64,000 nt of DNA from Cryptomeria japonica (lineage: Eukaryota > Streptophyta > Pinopsida > Cupressales > Cupressaceae): positions 150,039,744 to 150,103,743 of the forward strand of contig NC_081407.1 in the NCBI RefSeq assembly GCF_030272615.1. Reading direction: 5' to 3'. The notes beneath the pieces are model-generated. The model was given only the letters and a program-made list of their open reading frames with translations. It was not told the DNA's origin and searched no databases. A program made the position numbers and the translations under genes. Numbering within the stretch: position 1 is the first letter of the stretch; every line of letters begins with the position of its first letter. Positions 21,900 through 34,911 of this stretch are shown here, in pieces.

Positions 21900-24555
21900 G
21901 AATTCTATAAAAATGATCATGTTGGTATTATCATGTGATGGACTAGAAACCATGTGATGGACTAGAAACCATGTAATGTAGATCCATCTACAAATACATG
22001 TGTAAGAGGATATTTTTTATTTTAAGTCAGTATTCAATTTTTTTTGTTTATCTTCTTTTGTCTTGGAATTTTTCTTTTGATTTTAATATATTGAAAAATG
22101 TTGGTTACTATATATTGCATATATTGATATAATGACTTTTGAAAAACAAATTTATATATTTCACACTATATCAAATTGATCTATTAGCATTTCAGTCAAA
22201 TATAATCTCGTCTATGTATTTATATGTATGGGTTTTCACTACACTCAATTTAGTAGTTGATCTTATTTTATTTTATTTTTAAAATAATATTGCTACTATA
22301 TATAATATTGTTATTTTATTTTATTTTATTTTGGTGAATGAAGTAATAACCTCAATAAGTTATTTATGTTTGAAGCCTTAAGTTTTGATTTCAAGTTTTG
22401 AAAGTTGTGAATGTGTATGTGAATGAGTTAGACTATCATATGAATCTTATTAGTGAAAAGGAAAAAATGATGATTTATTTAGGTTGATTAGGTAAATAAA
22501 GATAACTAAGCCAATATTAGATAGATAATATAATCATGTTATAAATAACCAATTAGTGAGGAGAGAGAATACATAGCTCTATGATTGAAGACTGTGTGTT
22601 AATTTATAAAGACAGTAAAGTTATATGTTTTGAGATCTAGAAAGGTGCTAGACAATCAAGTGTATGGATGTGAATTAAAATATTCTTCCCTACATTTGTT
22701 GGGCCACCTATGTTGTTCTTCATCTAGTTCATGATTGTGAACTTGATCTATGCCTATGAACTCAACTTACGATTCTCTCTAAATTCTCTAAAAAGTAAAC
22801 TACTAGGTAATTAGCTAGTAAGCTTTTACTGTGGACTTGTCAATCTACAATTGACCAAAAATCCTGTATCACGCTTCAAAATAGCCTTAATATGTTGATA
22901 AACCATTTTTAGGTGAAACTTTTAGAGGCTCGTAAATTTGTCAAACAACTTTTAGGCAATCAAAAATCTTTTCACTACTAGCAGATAAGATTGTTATGAT
23001 TTTGTTTGAATACAATAATTGGCACAATCATGCTTTCTCTACCACCACCCTTAATCACCACCCAACATGTTGATAAATATCTGTGAGCTATATTTGTTTG
23101 TAGATATGAGGAAAATGTTTTCATTTGTTGGCCAACATTTTTTAAGCTTGTTATTCAACCAAACTTCCCACCTCACGATCTTGTCTCTATGAAGCTTCAC
23201 ACACATGTTTGATTTGGCACCAGTCGAAGATACTTCCCATTAGAATGCTTAAAATTTTCTCTATTAAACAAAGGAGTGTGCCAGGCAGTTTCTTAAAGTT
23301 GAGGAGGCTTATGAGACTATCAGATCCTCTCCTTTGCTAGGATTACAATTTGGATACTATGAAATGGGGTGGCTTATTATTTTCTCTTGCATCAACTAGA
23401 AGAGACGACCTAGGAAAATAATGCAGGACCCACTGAAGAAATGAATGCATTAAAGTCTCACATCTAATTTCACTCAGAACAAATATCCTTCATTGTGTCA
23501 AAATGATATCTCTATGAATTGGACTATCTAACTAGTGTTTTGTTCAATTTATTTTGTTTATGCAAGTAGCATTAATGAGCTTGAACAAGTGTATAGTTCT
23601 ACGAATTCAAATTTTCAAATCTACAAATCATTTTCTGAATTTTAGATCTAGGAACATTTTATTGGATTTAATTTTTATTGATAATTGTAAAACATTACAT
23701 ATTCTATTAGTGATTTGTAGAAGTTTGAATTCATTTCAACTCATAAATAAACCACATGCATATATCTTAATCATATACCCCTTTCTTAATGTTTCTTAAA
23801 TATTAGGAAATTTGCCAATTGATATCAAAATACAAAACCAAGACATATCTTAAACCCTAACCCATGCTCATTCCTTAAATCCTATCTCTTTTCTTTTGTT
23901 TTGTCCTACTGTCAAAACTAAAATACATTTGTCACATGTTAAAGTTTTGGAAGATGAAGTGCATTCATGTCAACCCACAAATCCTACGTATGTATCTTAC
24001 CTATAGATCCCATGCTCAAGTTCTTGGAAATTTTAATAATTCTATTATCTCATTTCAAACCACAAACCCCAACCATATCTTAAAATTCAACAATCCCATG
24101 TGAGTCTATATAATAAATCTCGATATCTAATTCCTTCCCTCGGATGTTGATATGATGGAGTTGATAAAATATTTTTTATAATGCATAATCTTGGGGCAGC
24201 AAAATGAGAAGTCGAAACCAATAGGTGGCTATGATAGCTTCTTGATGATTCATTTCTACATTTTTTATTCTAATCTATAAATTGAAAATTTAAAAGTGGA
24301 AATGAATTTAAAATGCCCATCATATTGTCATCGGTGTTTACTATGGATTATTATTTGGCCTTGAAATTGGCCATTCACAACCTGTTTTTATTGTTTTAGA
24401 TGATATAATAAGGTTTTATTTCCCTTAAATATTGAGTAGATTGTAAACTCTTTGTAAGTTTATATTTATAAACAAATTTGTAAGTGGATTCTTTTTTAGG
24501 AAAAAAAACCATGTCTTGTATTTAACATTATTTGATTTTATATTTAACATTATTT
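21900..24555. other. AT-rich intergenic DNA, no gene seen
   Basis: A 21-bp direct duplication around GGACTAGAAACCATGT lies near 21935-21975, and TTTTATTTTATTTTATTTT runs lie near 22260-22335. No coding feature is supported. The ORF at 23554-23799 has no recognisable domain. Confidence 0.5.
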
Positions 24556-24559
24556 GCCT

Positions 24560-24900
24560 CCTTCAGGATAAGGCTACTGATGATTATGCAGACAAAGAGG
24601 CCTGCAAGGAACTCTACAGGTTCCTAACTAAGGACTGGGGCAATGTTATTGAGATGGCTTGGCTCAATAAGCCAACTCCCTAGGTCTATGTTTGTGTGTT
24701 GGTTTTTTATTTTCATGTTGGTTTATTTTTCTCTGGACTTATAGGGTATACCCTTGCTTCTCTCTTTACTACTACCAGACTCTTGTTCTATGTTTTGTTT
24801 TGTTTTGTGTTGTTAAGTTGTTGTTAAAGTGTTGTTGATAGTCCTTGGATTATGTTAAGGGATAGCGCCCTGATTAATGCTACTTATATAATAAAAAATA
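24560..24900 (+). mobile_element. 5'-truncated LINE 3' end (probable)
   Basis: A short, GC-richer block: a few tens of open codons (DKATDDYADKEACKELYRF) end at a TAG near 24681. A G/T-rich trailer full of TTGTTGTTAAG and GTTTTGTTTTG follows, ending in ATAATAAAAAAT. The trailer style and terminal A-rich tract resemble plant LINE 3' ends. ATTATTTG flanks it on both sides and may be the target duplication. No reverse transcriptase remains. Confidence 0.5.
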
Positions 24901-26290
24901 TTATTTGATTTTTAATAAGTATTTTGCAATTTATTTAATTTAACAAACTAACTAAAAAATATTTAACTTGTATTTCAGATTTTAAAATAAATATTGTAAA
25001 AGTGGTTAATATAGCTATTGTAACAATTCACATACAACAAATATTAGCAATTTGGCATCTAATGTAGAAGACTAATTTTATAACAGACATGTATCGTGTC
25101 TATGTAAATTAATGGTTGTGACATGCATATAAGAAGCTACAATAGATGTGACAAAAGTGTGATATGTGTTTTCAATCATTTAATACACATAACTTTTGCA
25201 CCAAAATGATTTTATAGATATTTATACTCTTATATAATTAATTTTAAAATATATAAGTCTTACCTTTACTTTCCTATTAATGTACATCTTGAACCCCTAT
25301 GGGTGCAAGTGCTAATTATATTCACTATCACACTCTCAAGGTTTTACTATCAAGATGATTTTTAAAATAACATGATAATTAGCAAACTTTGATGAATCAT
25401 GAAATGATTGCTAGTTAATTATCATGCACTAAGGTGAGTGTGATTGAATATTCTAGATTCTTTGATTCCTGAATTTAAGTGCAAATACACATGGTTGTTC
25501 TTCTTATTATTTTTTGATATTGGAGAATTAAAATGAATGAAATGAAGGTATTTTTTACATAAACGCAACATCAAAGTGACAAGTTTTGTTCAAATTCAAC
25601 TTGGACCCAAAGTGTAAGATGGGGATGGTTAGGTAATTCTTTTTGTTTTAACATTTAAAAATATCAAGATTATGGCTATGAGGATGACCTAAAACTTGTA
25701 GATATGAATTGAGTCATGTATACTTAGACTAGATCTATGTTTGATAATATGAAATTATGGATAAGGATTAGGTTAATGATCAAAATCAAATAGATAAGTC
25801 AATTGGACTAGGAATGAATGAGCATGAGCATATGGATAAAGAATAAGTGTAAGGCTAGGTGCAAGCAAGAATAAGTACATGGGCCCAACTATGTAGAAAA
25901 ATGTGTTATTTATAGTCATATAGTTGTATTAATACCTTGCCTCAAATAAATCACAAAACTTAATAAAAAGATGCAATGAGGATTCAATTATCACCATTAC
26001 ATTTTGTCCTCACTTTTAGGTACATTTGAGTCTCTAAGCATAAATCATGTATTTGTACGTATGTAAAATTCTCAAGCATGTGTAAAGTAGATAAAACAAA
26101 TAGATGAGTTCCTAAAATATTTAAAGGATGAAGATTATCCTACCAAGTTATCTTCTTTCACATATGTTCTCCTTGAATTGCTATAAGGGATAAATGGTTC
26201 TATAATTAGCTTCTAACTTCAGGAGATCAAATGCAAAAATGGAAACTTTTGTGATCATATGTGTCTTTATCAATATTTATTCTCCATAGG
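24901..26290. other. AT-rich intergenic DNA, no gene seen
   Basis: No recognisable coding or structured feature in either strand. Confidence 0.5.
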
Positions 26291-26301
26291 GCACAATTGA
26301 T

Positions 26302-26405
26302 CTTCACACACACATGCATGCATATCTATACATACATATACATGCGTACATATATATAGATATGTGTATGCATATACATGTATACAATTGCACACACACA
26401 CACAC

Positions 26406-26472
<67 letters not shown>
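26302..26472. repeat. (CA)n/(TG)n compound microsatellite
   Basis: CACACA and CATATA/CATACA tracts, then nine CA units (26391-26408), directly followed by about 31 TG units (26409-26471). The CA-to-TG switch forms an inverted repeat that could fold as a hairpin, and alternating purine-pyrimidine favours Z-DNA. Open frames rich in His-Thr or Val-Cys here are artefacts. Confidence 0.95.
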
Positions 26473-26473
<1 letters not shown>

Positions 26474-27608
26474 GGAAACTTGCAGCCATACAAATTATAA
26501 TTTCCACATAACCCAATTGAGATATTAAGCAAATAAACACTTATAATCCATATGCAAACAATAAACAACATACCCATGAAAGATGACGCAAGATATACCC
26601 TCAGAAAATCCTCAGGAGGGAAAAACCCGACCTCCAAAAGTATCTATCATCCATGTATTATCAGAAATGTGTCATTTAAAATACAACCATGAAAGCTTTC
26701 AAAACCCTAGCCATCAACAAGCACTCCATGTGAACAAGCATGTAACCACGCATCTCATGTCGTGCTTCCAACCTCCATAAATGACAAACTTGGCTAACCC
26801 AAACAACTACCCTTGTGATTGCTTTTATAGACACAATCTCCCACAAAAGGTCACCAAGTGGTATTACATCAAAACCATGTGCTACAAAACTATGTACTAA
26901 AATCATGGGATAACTATCCCATTGACCCCACATTTAATATTGGGTACTTTATTAAATTTACTTTCTCCAATATTAAATAATTATAATTAATACATTCTAA
27001 TGTTACAACACAACTCATCAAGTGGCCCCAAGAATATTCTAAAGGAATTTCTACACTTTACACGTCCATGTGCAACTCATATAATTAAATAAAATATTAC
27101 AATTATAAACATTATTATGCAAGGTTTTCAACGCCTATTTTTCTAACATTCTCTCATGTGTTGCATAGCCATGTATACCATCATTGAATCAAAGTGCTCA
27201 ATGTGCTCCATCAAGATATGTGCAATAAGAAACAAAGTGACCACCATCTCAAAAATGAATGCTCTCACCCTCCACCATGTCATTTCCATTAAACATAAAA
27301 GAGACCATCCAAAGAGAAAGCCACAGAACCTGACACAACAAATCATAAGTCTTGTCTCAATCGATATCCCAAAAACAAACACGCAATCCAAAGGTATCAA
27401 ATTCAATGGTAGATATCAAGAACCAATAACCATAGCTAAAATAGCACCCACAACAGGTGCTAACACATCCAACTATCCATACCTCCAAGGTATACAAAAA
27501 AAATCAAAATTGCATACCAACAAAATATACAACTTGTCACATGCAATAATAAGCTCTGAGTGCAATACTTGTCACATACACACCTAGAAACTCCCACTGC
27601 ATAGGTAA
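26473..27608. other. Unresolved repeat-like DNA, possible LTR-element remnant
   Basis: No gene is recognised. On the minus strand a TGTTAGAAAAATAGG sequence starts at 27148, just after the purine-rich ATGAGAGAA. That would fit a polypurine tract followed by an LTR start reaching left towards the microsatellite. I could not find the partner LTR or protein remnants, so this is tentative. Confidence 0.25.
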
Positions 27609-28221
27609 TGTCAAATCTAAAATGAATCCACTAATAGCATCACATAGAAAGTGTAATCATAACTATGTAATATCAAGGAACATCCACAGTAAAATGCATA
27701 ACATGTAAACCAATTGTTTATGCTAAATTTGAACCTATTTATAAACCCTAATAGGATCCAACCACTACCCCTAGATCTACAAACTAATTCCACAAACAAT
27801 CAATTGAGAACTATCATGCAATGTAAATAAACCATAAAACAAACAAAGATTATACCTTTACATCCATGATAGGCTTGTCCACATTGTTCTCCTATCCTCC
27901 ATGGTCTTGCATTGATGATGTTGCTCACAAATTTGTGTTGCACTTGCACAAGAGCTCAAGGAAGAATGGATGTGGTTGTGATGATGTATGCTTGTAATGA
28001 TATATGTTAGAATGATTTTGGCAAAATGTAGGTATGATTAGGATTGTAGATGTTAAATTGAAATTAATTAATTAAATAAATACAATATTTATTCAAACTA
28101 GAAAAAAGAGGCTTAGTTAATTAATTAAATTAATTAAAATATTTATTTAATTAATAGAAGATATTATGATAAAATAATTAATAAATATTTATTTAATTAA
28201 GAACAATTTTAGGTGTCTACA
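27609..28221 (-). mobile_element. Gypsy-family 3' LTR (copy 2)
   Basis: A 613-bp LTR starting TGTCAAATCTAAAATGAATC and ending TTTTAGGTGTCTACA. It aligns with the LTR at 53949-54700, sharing the start TGT..AAA..CTAAAAT, a GCACAAGAGCTCAA block near 27950 and the terminus. It is followed (minus strand: preceded) by the polypurine tract AAAGTGGGGCAAAA at 28222-28235. No partner 5' LTR is seen in the window. Confidence 0.72.
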
Positions 28222-30790
28222 TTTTGCCCCACTTTGAGACAATGTAGTTTATTGCATTGTTTCAAATAAAATTAAAATATAGTGGGTAGGAAAGGGATAA
28301 GGACTAGAAGCATGATGCCTCAATCATGGAAAGGATGAGGAGGGATGACAAGATAGTAGGATGATACCCCCCTTGAGAGGACATGTGGGTTAGGAGAACA
28401 TACACATGCTCTCAAAAGGAAAGACGGGGGGATAAGGTTAGAAAAAAATGGATAAGGAGATGATAAATTGATGGCCATAGAAGTAGTTATGGATAGGTAT
28501 GGATGGATAGATAGAAAGGATGAGGGTGGTGAAATCTTATGCTTAATATAGTGTTATATCATCATTGAGCTTATTATGGCAAGTGAATTCAAGCATCTAG
28601 ATATGATACAACCTAGATGACTCACATACCATTTACAAGGAGTAATAAGACAAACTGCAAACAAGAATCAAATGATAAAAATAATGATTCGTCCTCACTT
28701 CTCTAATCACTTGTGGATATCCTCAAGTTGCATAAGATCATTATACAAGATAAATAAATAAAAAAGATAAGACCCACTTGACCAAACAAGTCTAAAACCA
28801 TTTAGATCTTCTTGCCAAGGTTAAGTGTTTTTGTTAAAATGATGTTTGATAGGATGTTCATTGTAGGAAAGATGTATCCATAGGACATGTTATCTAATAG
28901 GGTGTTTGTTCTAGGAATGATATATTTGTAGAGGCATGTTGTTTGATAAAGATGCTAAAACTAATAGGCAATTGATAGGTAAGGTTGTAGACTAGCTTGG
29001 TAATTTGTTTGTTGATTCGTGATTTGTTAAGCTCATTGTTTTGTGTGATGTTTTGATTGTGTTTGTTCAAAGTGTTGATGTCTTAGAAAGAGACATTTTA
29101 TTATGGATTTTGATTTTTTTTTTTGTTTTTTATTATTATTATTTTTATTTTTATTTTTATTTTTTTTCAAATTTAAAAAAAAAAATTAATTCTTTTTGGA
29201 TTTTTTCTATTATTGATTTTTCTAGATTTTAAAAGTTTTTTCGATTTTTTTTAATTTTTAAATGTTTTTAAAAGTTGTCTCAATCACTGATTGAGATATA
29301 AGACATATATCTAAATTTGTTCTCAAGCAATATGTATTTATTTACCCTAGTGTCTAGCAAGGCATAAGGCATTATGGGTGGATGAGTGAATTGCTAGGAT
29401 GGAAATGGATAAGTGAAGGATGGAGGCAACTTTTTAGGAATCAAGACTAATTTGATTTTCAAGGACTATCTTGTTGGGATACCAAGTTTTTCTAAGCTAA
29501 CATACTAGATATAGAAATGTAAGGTGATGCCATGAGGCATTGAATAGCATGTGGTCCAGAAGAATGGACATGTCAAGAGGTTTATAAAAACATGTTTTGC
29601 ATTTTATGTCCTTAGTTTTGATCAAGATCAAGGGATGGATAGGATGAAGATAGGATATAGAAAGGATAAGAAAGATCAAAGGTGATAATGGATTATAGAT
29701 ATAAGAAATGGATAAGATAATGGATATGAGCTAAAGGGTGTGGATAGGATGAAGCAAATAGGATGTGTGATGTTTATGGAGATCCTCAACCTTGTCAAGA
29801 CCAAAGGTGGAAAAGGGAATATGAATGTAGATAGGATGGATGAGGAATAATGGGGGATGGGGAATAATGAAGGATGAGATAGATAGGATAGCATGTATGA
29901 AACTTTCCCCAAGTGTAGAGTGCAAGAGGATAATAGATTAGACATGACACTTGTTTGCCAGGTTTTTATTATAGTACTTGCCCCAAGGTGCCACAAGAGG
30001 TGGTTTTCACCATTGGATAGATTATTTCTCTTTACTTTTTTTTTCTTTTTTAATTTTTTTTTTCTTTTTGAAAGATAATGGATGCATGATAGGAGATGGA
30101 GGAAGGACTCAAGCATCTCATTCTTTAGATAATACCCCTAAAAGATGTGCTACAATGGATCATGGTTATTGAAGGTAAGCTCAAAGACATTTGTAGGGTG
30201 ATGGTAAAGGGAGATGAAATGGTTTATGAGATGGAAAGTGGTAAGGATTTATGCAAAGGATTGGATGGGAGGGATATAAGGGTAGAAAATAGGTGGTGGA
30301 TAATGCATGGCGTGTTGTAATATTTGTGTAGTGGTGGATGGAAATGTTGGCAAGATCAATGCTGGCACACACCTTGAGGGGTGGTGGAGTGATGGAGGAA
30401 AATTGGATTTTGGAGTTTGATATTTTGAAGGAGAAGTGGATGTTGGTTTTGGGATATAAGGACTCAAAATGGATGAAGGAGATGATGGAGGATTTAAGAT
30501 TGTGGATTATAGAACATAGGGACACAAAATGGATTTGAAAGGTGGAAGATGTTTAAATGGATGAGTGAAGGCAGCCTTTGGAATAGTAAGCTTGGATGCC
30601 AATTTTGATTTTTCTTCTGGATGCAATTCTTCTATGAGCAACTTGGGAGTCCATATGGTTTTTTATTTTCCTTTTCTTTGTTGTTCTTTGGAATGCATTG
30701 CTTCTATAATCAACTTGGGAATCAACATGATTTTTTATTTACCTTTTTGCTTGATGGGCCTTTGTGGCCTTTTGGATTTTTTATTTTTTT
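28222..30790 (-). mobile_element. Gypsy 3' noncoding region, copy 2 (lacks PMD ORF)
   Basis: Starts with CCCCACTTTGAGACAATG, like 54701-54730. Near 28545-28580 it jumps to sequence resembling 58435-58470 (GTTATATCATCATTGAG, TTATTATGGCAA). Later the CCAAGGTGCCAC and GGTTTTCACCATTGGA blocks near 29980-30020 match 59395-59425. It therefore corresponds to the Gypsy element at the right of the window without the minisatellites and the antisense PMD ORF. A T-rich low-complexity tract lies at about 29105-29280. No pol coding remains; the right end may be truncated. Confidence 0.6.
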
Positions 30791-31559
30791 AGGGCAAAGA
30801 GACAAGCCCATAATAATATATTAATAATAAAACTATGAAGTATACAATATCTATATAAAGTATGAAAAGAGCCCAAAAAAAAGCCCCCAAATATATGAAA
30901 ATCCTAGACTACCTTGGAAATGAACTTCCTAATCAATTACAATAAGTTCAAATGGAATTTTGATTCCATATCATAGGCCTAACTACATACTAAGCTATGA
31001 AATATAAAATGAGGCACATGCATGTATGCTTGCCAAGGCTATCTCTCATCTCTTTTGGCTGCCAAATACTCCATTTTCCTGTTAATCACAAACGCAACTT
31101 AACCCATCTAAGAAAGAGCAACCTGTTAACTGCTCTCTAGTTGCAAATTTCTCCATCCTTGTATTAGGTATTATCTTCTCATCTATGTTCTTGTAGGGTG
31201 TCAAATTGGGAAAAAAAAACCATCTCTTCGACCTCTACTAAAAACCCCACCTAATTTCAGAATCTAGAAGCTGCATTATCCAAATCCGGGAAGCATACTA
31301 TCTTCGTGTATGTTCCAATCGCTCCCCTGTCACAAAAAAAACACTTCATTCCCTTGTCGCAACTTCTTCTCTCTGCAAGAACATTCTTAAATCTGGAAGC
31401 ATGTGGAAATCATCAGCTGGCTTCTCGACAAACTTCAAGGAGAGTGCGGGATCATGCGAACAGAATACAGGCTTGTAGCACACATAAAGCCAACAATAAT
31501 GGGTTTAGGTGCTGCTAAAAGTACCCTCCAAGTATATTTGAAAAATAATAAGATTTGCA
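30791..31559. other. Unassigned DNA between Gypsy remnant and LINE
   Basis: No recognisable coding sequence. It may contain the 3' untranslated end of the LINE on the minus strand, but I see no clear poly-T boundary. The ORF at 31306-31518 has no supported product. Confidence 0.4.
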
Positions 31560-32707
31560 AGAGAAAACAAAAAAACTATTAATTTAAAAAAGTTGTTTGA
31601 TAGCTATCTTTCTCAATTTCGAGCACTTTCCAATCTTACTAGTGCCTCAAGCCCCTAAATAAGATGTATCTCGTTCTAAGAGTAAAACTTTTCTCCTTGG
31701 GCCAGAATGCATCCTTGATTTTCCAATAAGTCATCCATAACATTTGCCTCTTTGTAGCAATGAGAAATTGAATATTCTTCAAATTGTGACAGAAGAGACT
31801 TTACTTCCTAGAGAATATAACTATTTTTTTAATTTCCCCCTTCTGAGTTTGACAGAGCCAAAATTGTGTTCATAGAGTCTCCTTCTATCCTGACCTTTTT
31901 CACTTTGATACATGCGACCATTCTAACCCCATGAATAAGAAAGGGTCTCTGCTACATTGTTAGATCCATTAGCTAATCTATCCATCCCACAATTTATAAT
32001 TAATCCCTGGTGATTTCTTATGACATACCCTGCACCTAAGGTCCCAGGGTTTCCTTTGGATGAACCATCGAAATTGAGTTTGCAGAAACCCAAGTATGGG
32101 GGCTTCCATTTGATCTCTTTTATGTTAATAGGTTTTAGAGGTGTTTATCATCAGATTACCCTTAAATGGGAGAGATGTAGATTTCCATTCAGATAGTAGT
32201 GAGTTATCCCAAGAAGTAAATGTTGAATTCAAATTTTTCTTTTTGGCTACAAGAGCTTTTACTACTTCTAAATTTGAAGATTCAATCTTGTTGAGGACCT
32301 CAATGATGTTGGTGCTTTCCTTTCTGAAAATTCTCTTATTTCTCTCCCACCAAATGTTCCAAATCGGGATAGTGGGAGCAATATACCAAATACAAGAGAA
32401 GGAAGAGTCCATAAACAATAGGGGCCAGGAATCGAATACAAAAACAAGCTCAGAGTGGAGAGGAGCTGTCCAATTTAGCTTTGCCTGGAGCCATTTCTAG
32501 CATTGATTTGCAAAAGAGCAATTCAAGAGTAGGTGATCCATAGTATCCAATTCCTCATTACATAAGACACATTTGAAGGGTTGTGCTATACCTAGAAATG
32601 TCAACATGTCACTAGTTAAGATTCGTCCTCTCAATGCAAGCCATGTGAAAGCTCCTACTTTTTGAAGACCCTCCCTAATCCAACAAAAGATAAATATTTT
32701 GTGTGTT
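31560..32707 (-). pseudogene. LINE ORF2 fragment C: zinc-binding (zf-RVT) and RNase H-like end
   Basis: The 3' piece of the split LINE. The zf-RVT-like region (32700-32497) reads KVGAFTWLALRGRIL, then CVLCNEELDTMDHLLLNCSFA, the usual reverse-transcriptase zinc-binding motif. It is followed by a WNIWWERNKRIF segment near 32360. From about 32110 an RNase H-like domain appears: FCKLNFDGSSKGNPG, then GAGYVIRNHQG and SNNVAET. Several stops and frame changes are present. It continues from fragment B across the insertion at 32713-43145. Confidence 0.8.
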
Positions 32708-32712
32708 GTATC

Positions 32713-33917
32713 TGTAAAGTAAAAAAATTGAACCCTAGTGATTCCCAATCTAGGAGAGAGAAAGGAAATCACTAGGATGATTTTCACTTGGGAGACACTT
32801 TAGATTCAAAGGAGGGGTTGAATTCACTAGATCCAAACCCTGGAGTGAATAAGGATATGAATACTAAGTGAATTGCAAGGGTGCAATGCAATTTACCCTC
32901 TTTTGTAAGTAGAAGAGTTGACTTGTTGACTATGCAGAAAATAGAGATAATATGGGTGAAATGAGGAGCTACCGGTTTGGGATCGCACTATAACTTTGGA
33001 TCTGAGATATTTAGACTGGTACGGATCTGCCCTGCAAATTTGGAGAAAATTCATCGACCATGTTGAAAGTGCTCACGGTCCTCACAAAAATCTGCGAAAC
33101 AAAAAGGGTTTTTTCGTCTCTGCAAATGAAGCCCAAACCTACAATTACAGTTGTGCACCTGCAACCTACACACAAAAAAGAAGGGAAGAAGGGTTGTGGA
33201 TAAGGGTTTACCTCAGTCAAACCCTGGTTGAGGAATCAACCTTGAAAGAAAGTAATTGCAAATGCTTAAATGTAAATGATGGAAATGTATACCTTGTAGA
33301 TCTGCAATTTGTTGATCATGATTGCTTTGATTCTTGAATGTAATCACAAGTGTTGCATAAAATGGCATGTAACATGACAAAACCCTAACACACACATGCT
33401 TGCAAATGAATGTTGTAATGTTGCTCCAATGGATGAATATAGAAGACACATGAAGAAGGAGATGTTTGAAGACTTGAACACTTGAACGCTTGATGATGTA
33501 TATTTTCGTCTATGCTTGCTTATTATTCGCTTCACCTATGCAAATGAGAGGACTGAATCCCCTTTTATACTATCCCAAGAGAATTAATTTTCATCTCACT
33601 GAAGGCCGACATAGGAGAATTTATGTCCCCAAGAAGCAAATTAGGTCCAAGGGTCAGATGGACCCATCTTAGGTCCACCCTAAGAGGGAGGACAGGGGCG
33701 CCACGCCCCTATCCAAGGGGGATAGGGGTGCCACGCCCCTATCCTGCCCTATTTTGGGGCCTGGACAAGGTCTCAAAGTGATGCAGGGGTCGGAACAGGA
33801 GAAGATTTAAAATGATGATGCAAAGAGGGGTCCCAATTAAGTAGGGGAATGCAGTCGCAAAGGTGAGGGCCTGAAATGCGGTCAAAATTGCAAGGGTTAC
33901 AATTTTATGATGCTAAA
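32713..33917 (-). repeat. 3' LTR of the non-autonomous Gypsy-like element
   Basis: About 1205 bp, matching 39069-39886 plus 42784-43145 block for block (CCCTAGTGATTCC, GGAGCTACCGGTT, AGAGAATTAATTTTCATCTCAC, GGCGCCACGCCCCTATCC variants). A 16-bp GGGGCGCCACGCCCCT-type repeat occurs twice at 33695-33745, while the other LTR has one copy. The spliced-looking ORFs (32996-33337 and antisense partners) are LTR sequence, not genes. Confidence 0.88.
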
Positions 33918-34624
33918 TTTAGCCCCCACTTTAGCAGGAGTATGGCTTACGCCAATGTTGTCAGTAAAGTAGAAGAAAGAGAGAGATGAAGGCAAGAGAT
34001 ATAGAGCAATACCACAAGGAGTATAAGACATCACTAATCTTGAGGAACAAAGCCCCCAATCTTAGGATCTTGACTCACTCAATCATATGCAAGAACACAC
34101 AAAATAAAAAGAACAAGACAAACAAAAACAAGTCCAAGCACAAAAGACCCATGACAAAAACAAAACACGAGACCATAAATCAACTAGCCAAAGAGACCTC
34201 AATACAAATGTCTCAAACAACTAATTGAAACACGAAGACAAATGCCATCACATAAACACCAGTAACCACATAAAAGAGAAAAGTTGACATCGTCTATGAA
34301 CCATCAATAGTAAAACTATGAGCTCATGAGAAGAAGGAGAGAGAGGACACGAATACACACTTTGGTGATCCATGAGAAGAAAGGCGAACCAAAGGAACCA
34401 TGGACATCTCGCCCCTAGAATTAGGTGATCCATGGAGAAAAAAGGGCATTGAAAACTAGCCCCTAGATTTTGTCTAGGTGATCCATGTAAGGGAGGAGGG
34501 TGAGAACTTTTTTAGTTCCACTCAACCTCGTGCGTGTGTGTGCAAGTGAGATTTGAAGCACCTCACATGAGTCTATGCCCAAGTATGCTACAACCTATAT
34601 AAGATGTATAGTACAAATGTCAAG

Positions 34625-34911
34625 AAAGTGGCGACATATCGCTCTAAGAGGTTGCCCTATGGTTCCAAGAATGACCCATTGTACAAGAGAAAAGTGGCAA
34701 CATCTCGCTCTAAGAGGTTGTGCTCTGGTTCTGAGAATGACCCATTGTATAAAAGAAAAGTGACGACATCTCGCTCTAAGAGGTTGTGCTTCGAAACCGA
34801 GAATGACCCACTGTATAAGGGAAAAGTGGCAACATCTCACTTTGATAATGACCCACTGTATAAGAGAAATGTGGCGTCATCTCATTTTGAGAATGACCAC
34901 TATATAAGAGA
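34625..34911. repeat. 66-bp minisatellite inside Gypsy-like element
   Basis: Units start at 34625, 34691, 34757 and 34823 (exactly 66 bp apart), each with AAAGTGGCAACATCTCGCTC, TAAGAGGTTG and AATGACCCA(T/C)TGTATAAG. Two further units of about 44 bp lack the middle part. Frames stay open because 66 is a multiple of three. No function is evident. Confidence 0.9.

Noticed and set aside
26304-26637. His-Thr-rich and Val-Cys-rich ORFs
   Set aside because: Translations of the CA/TG microsatellite.
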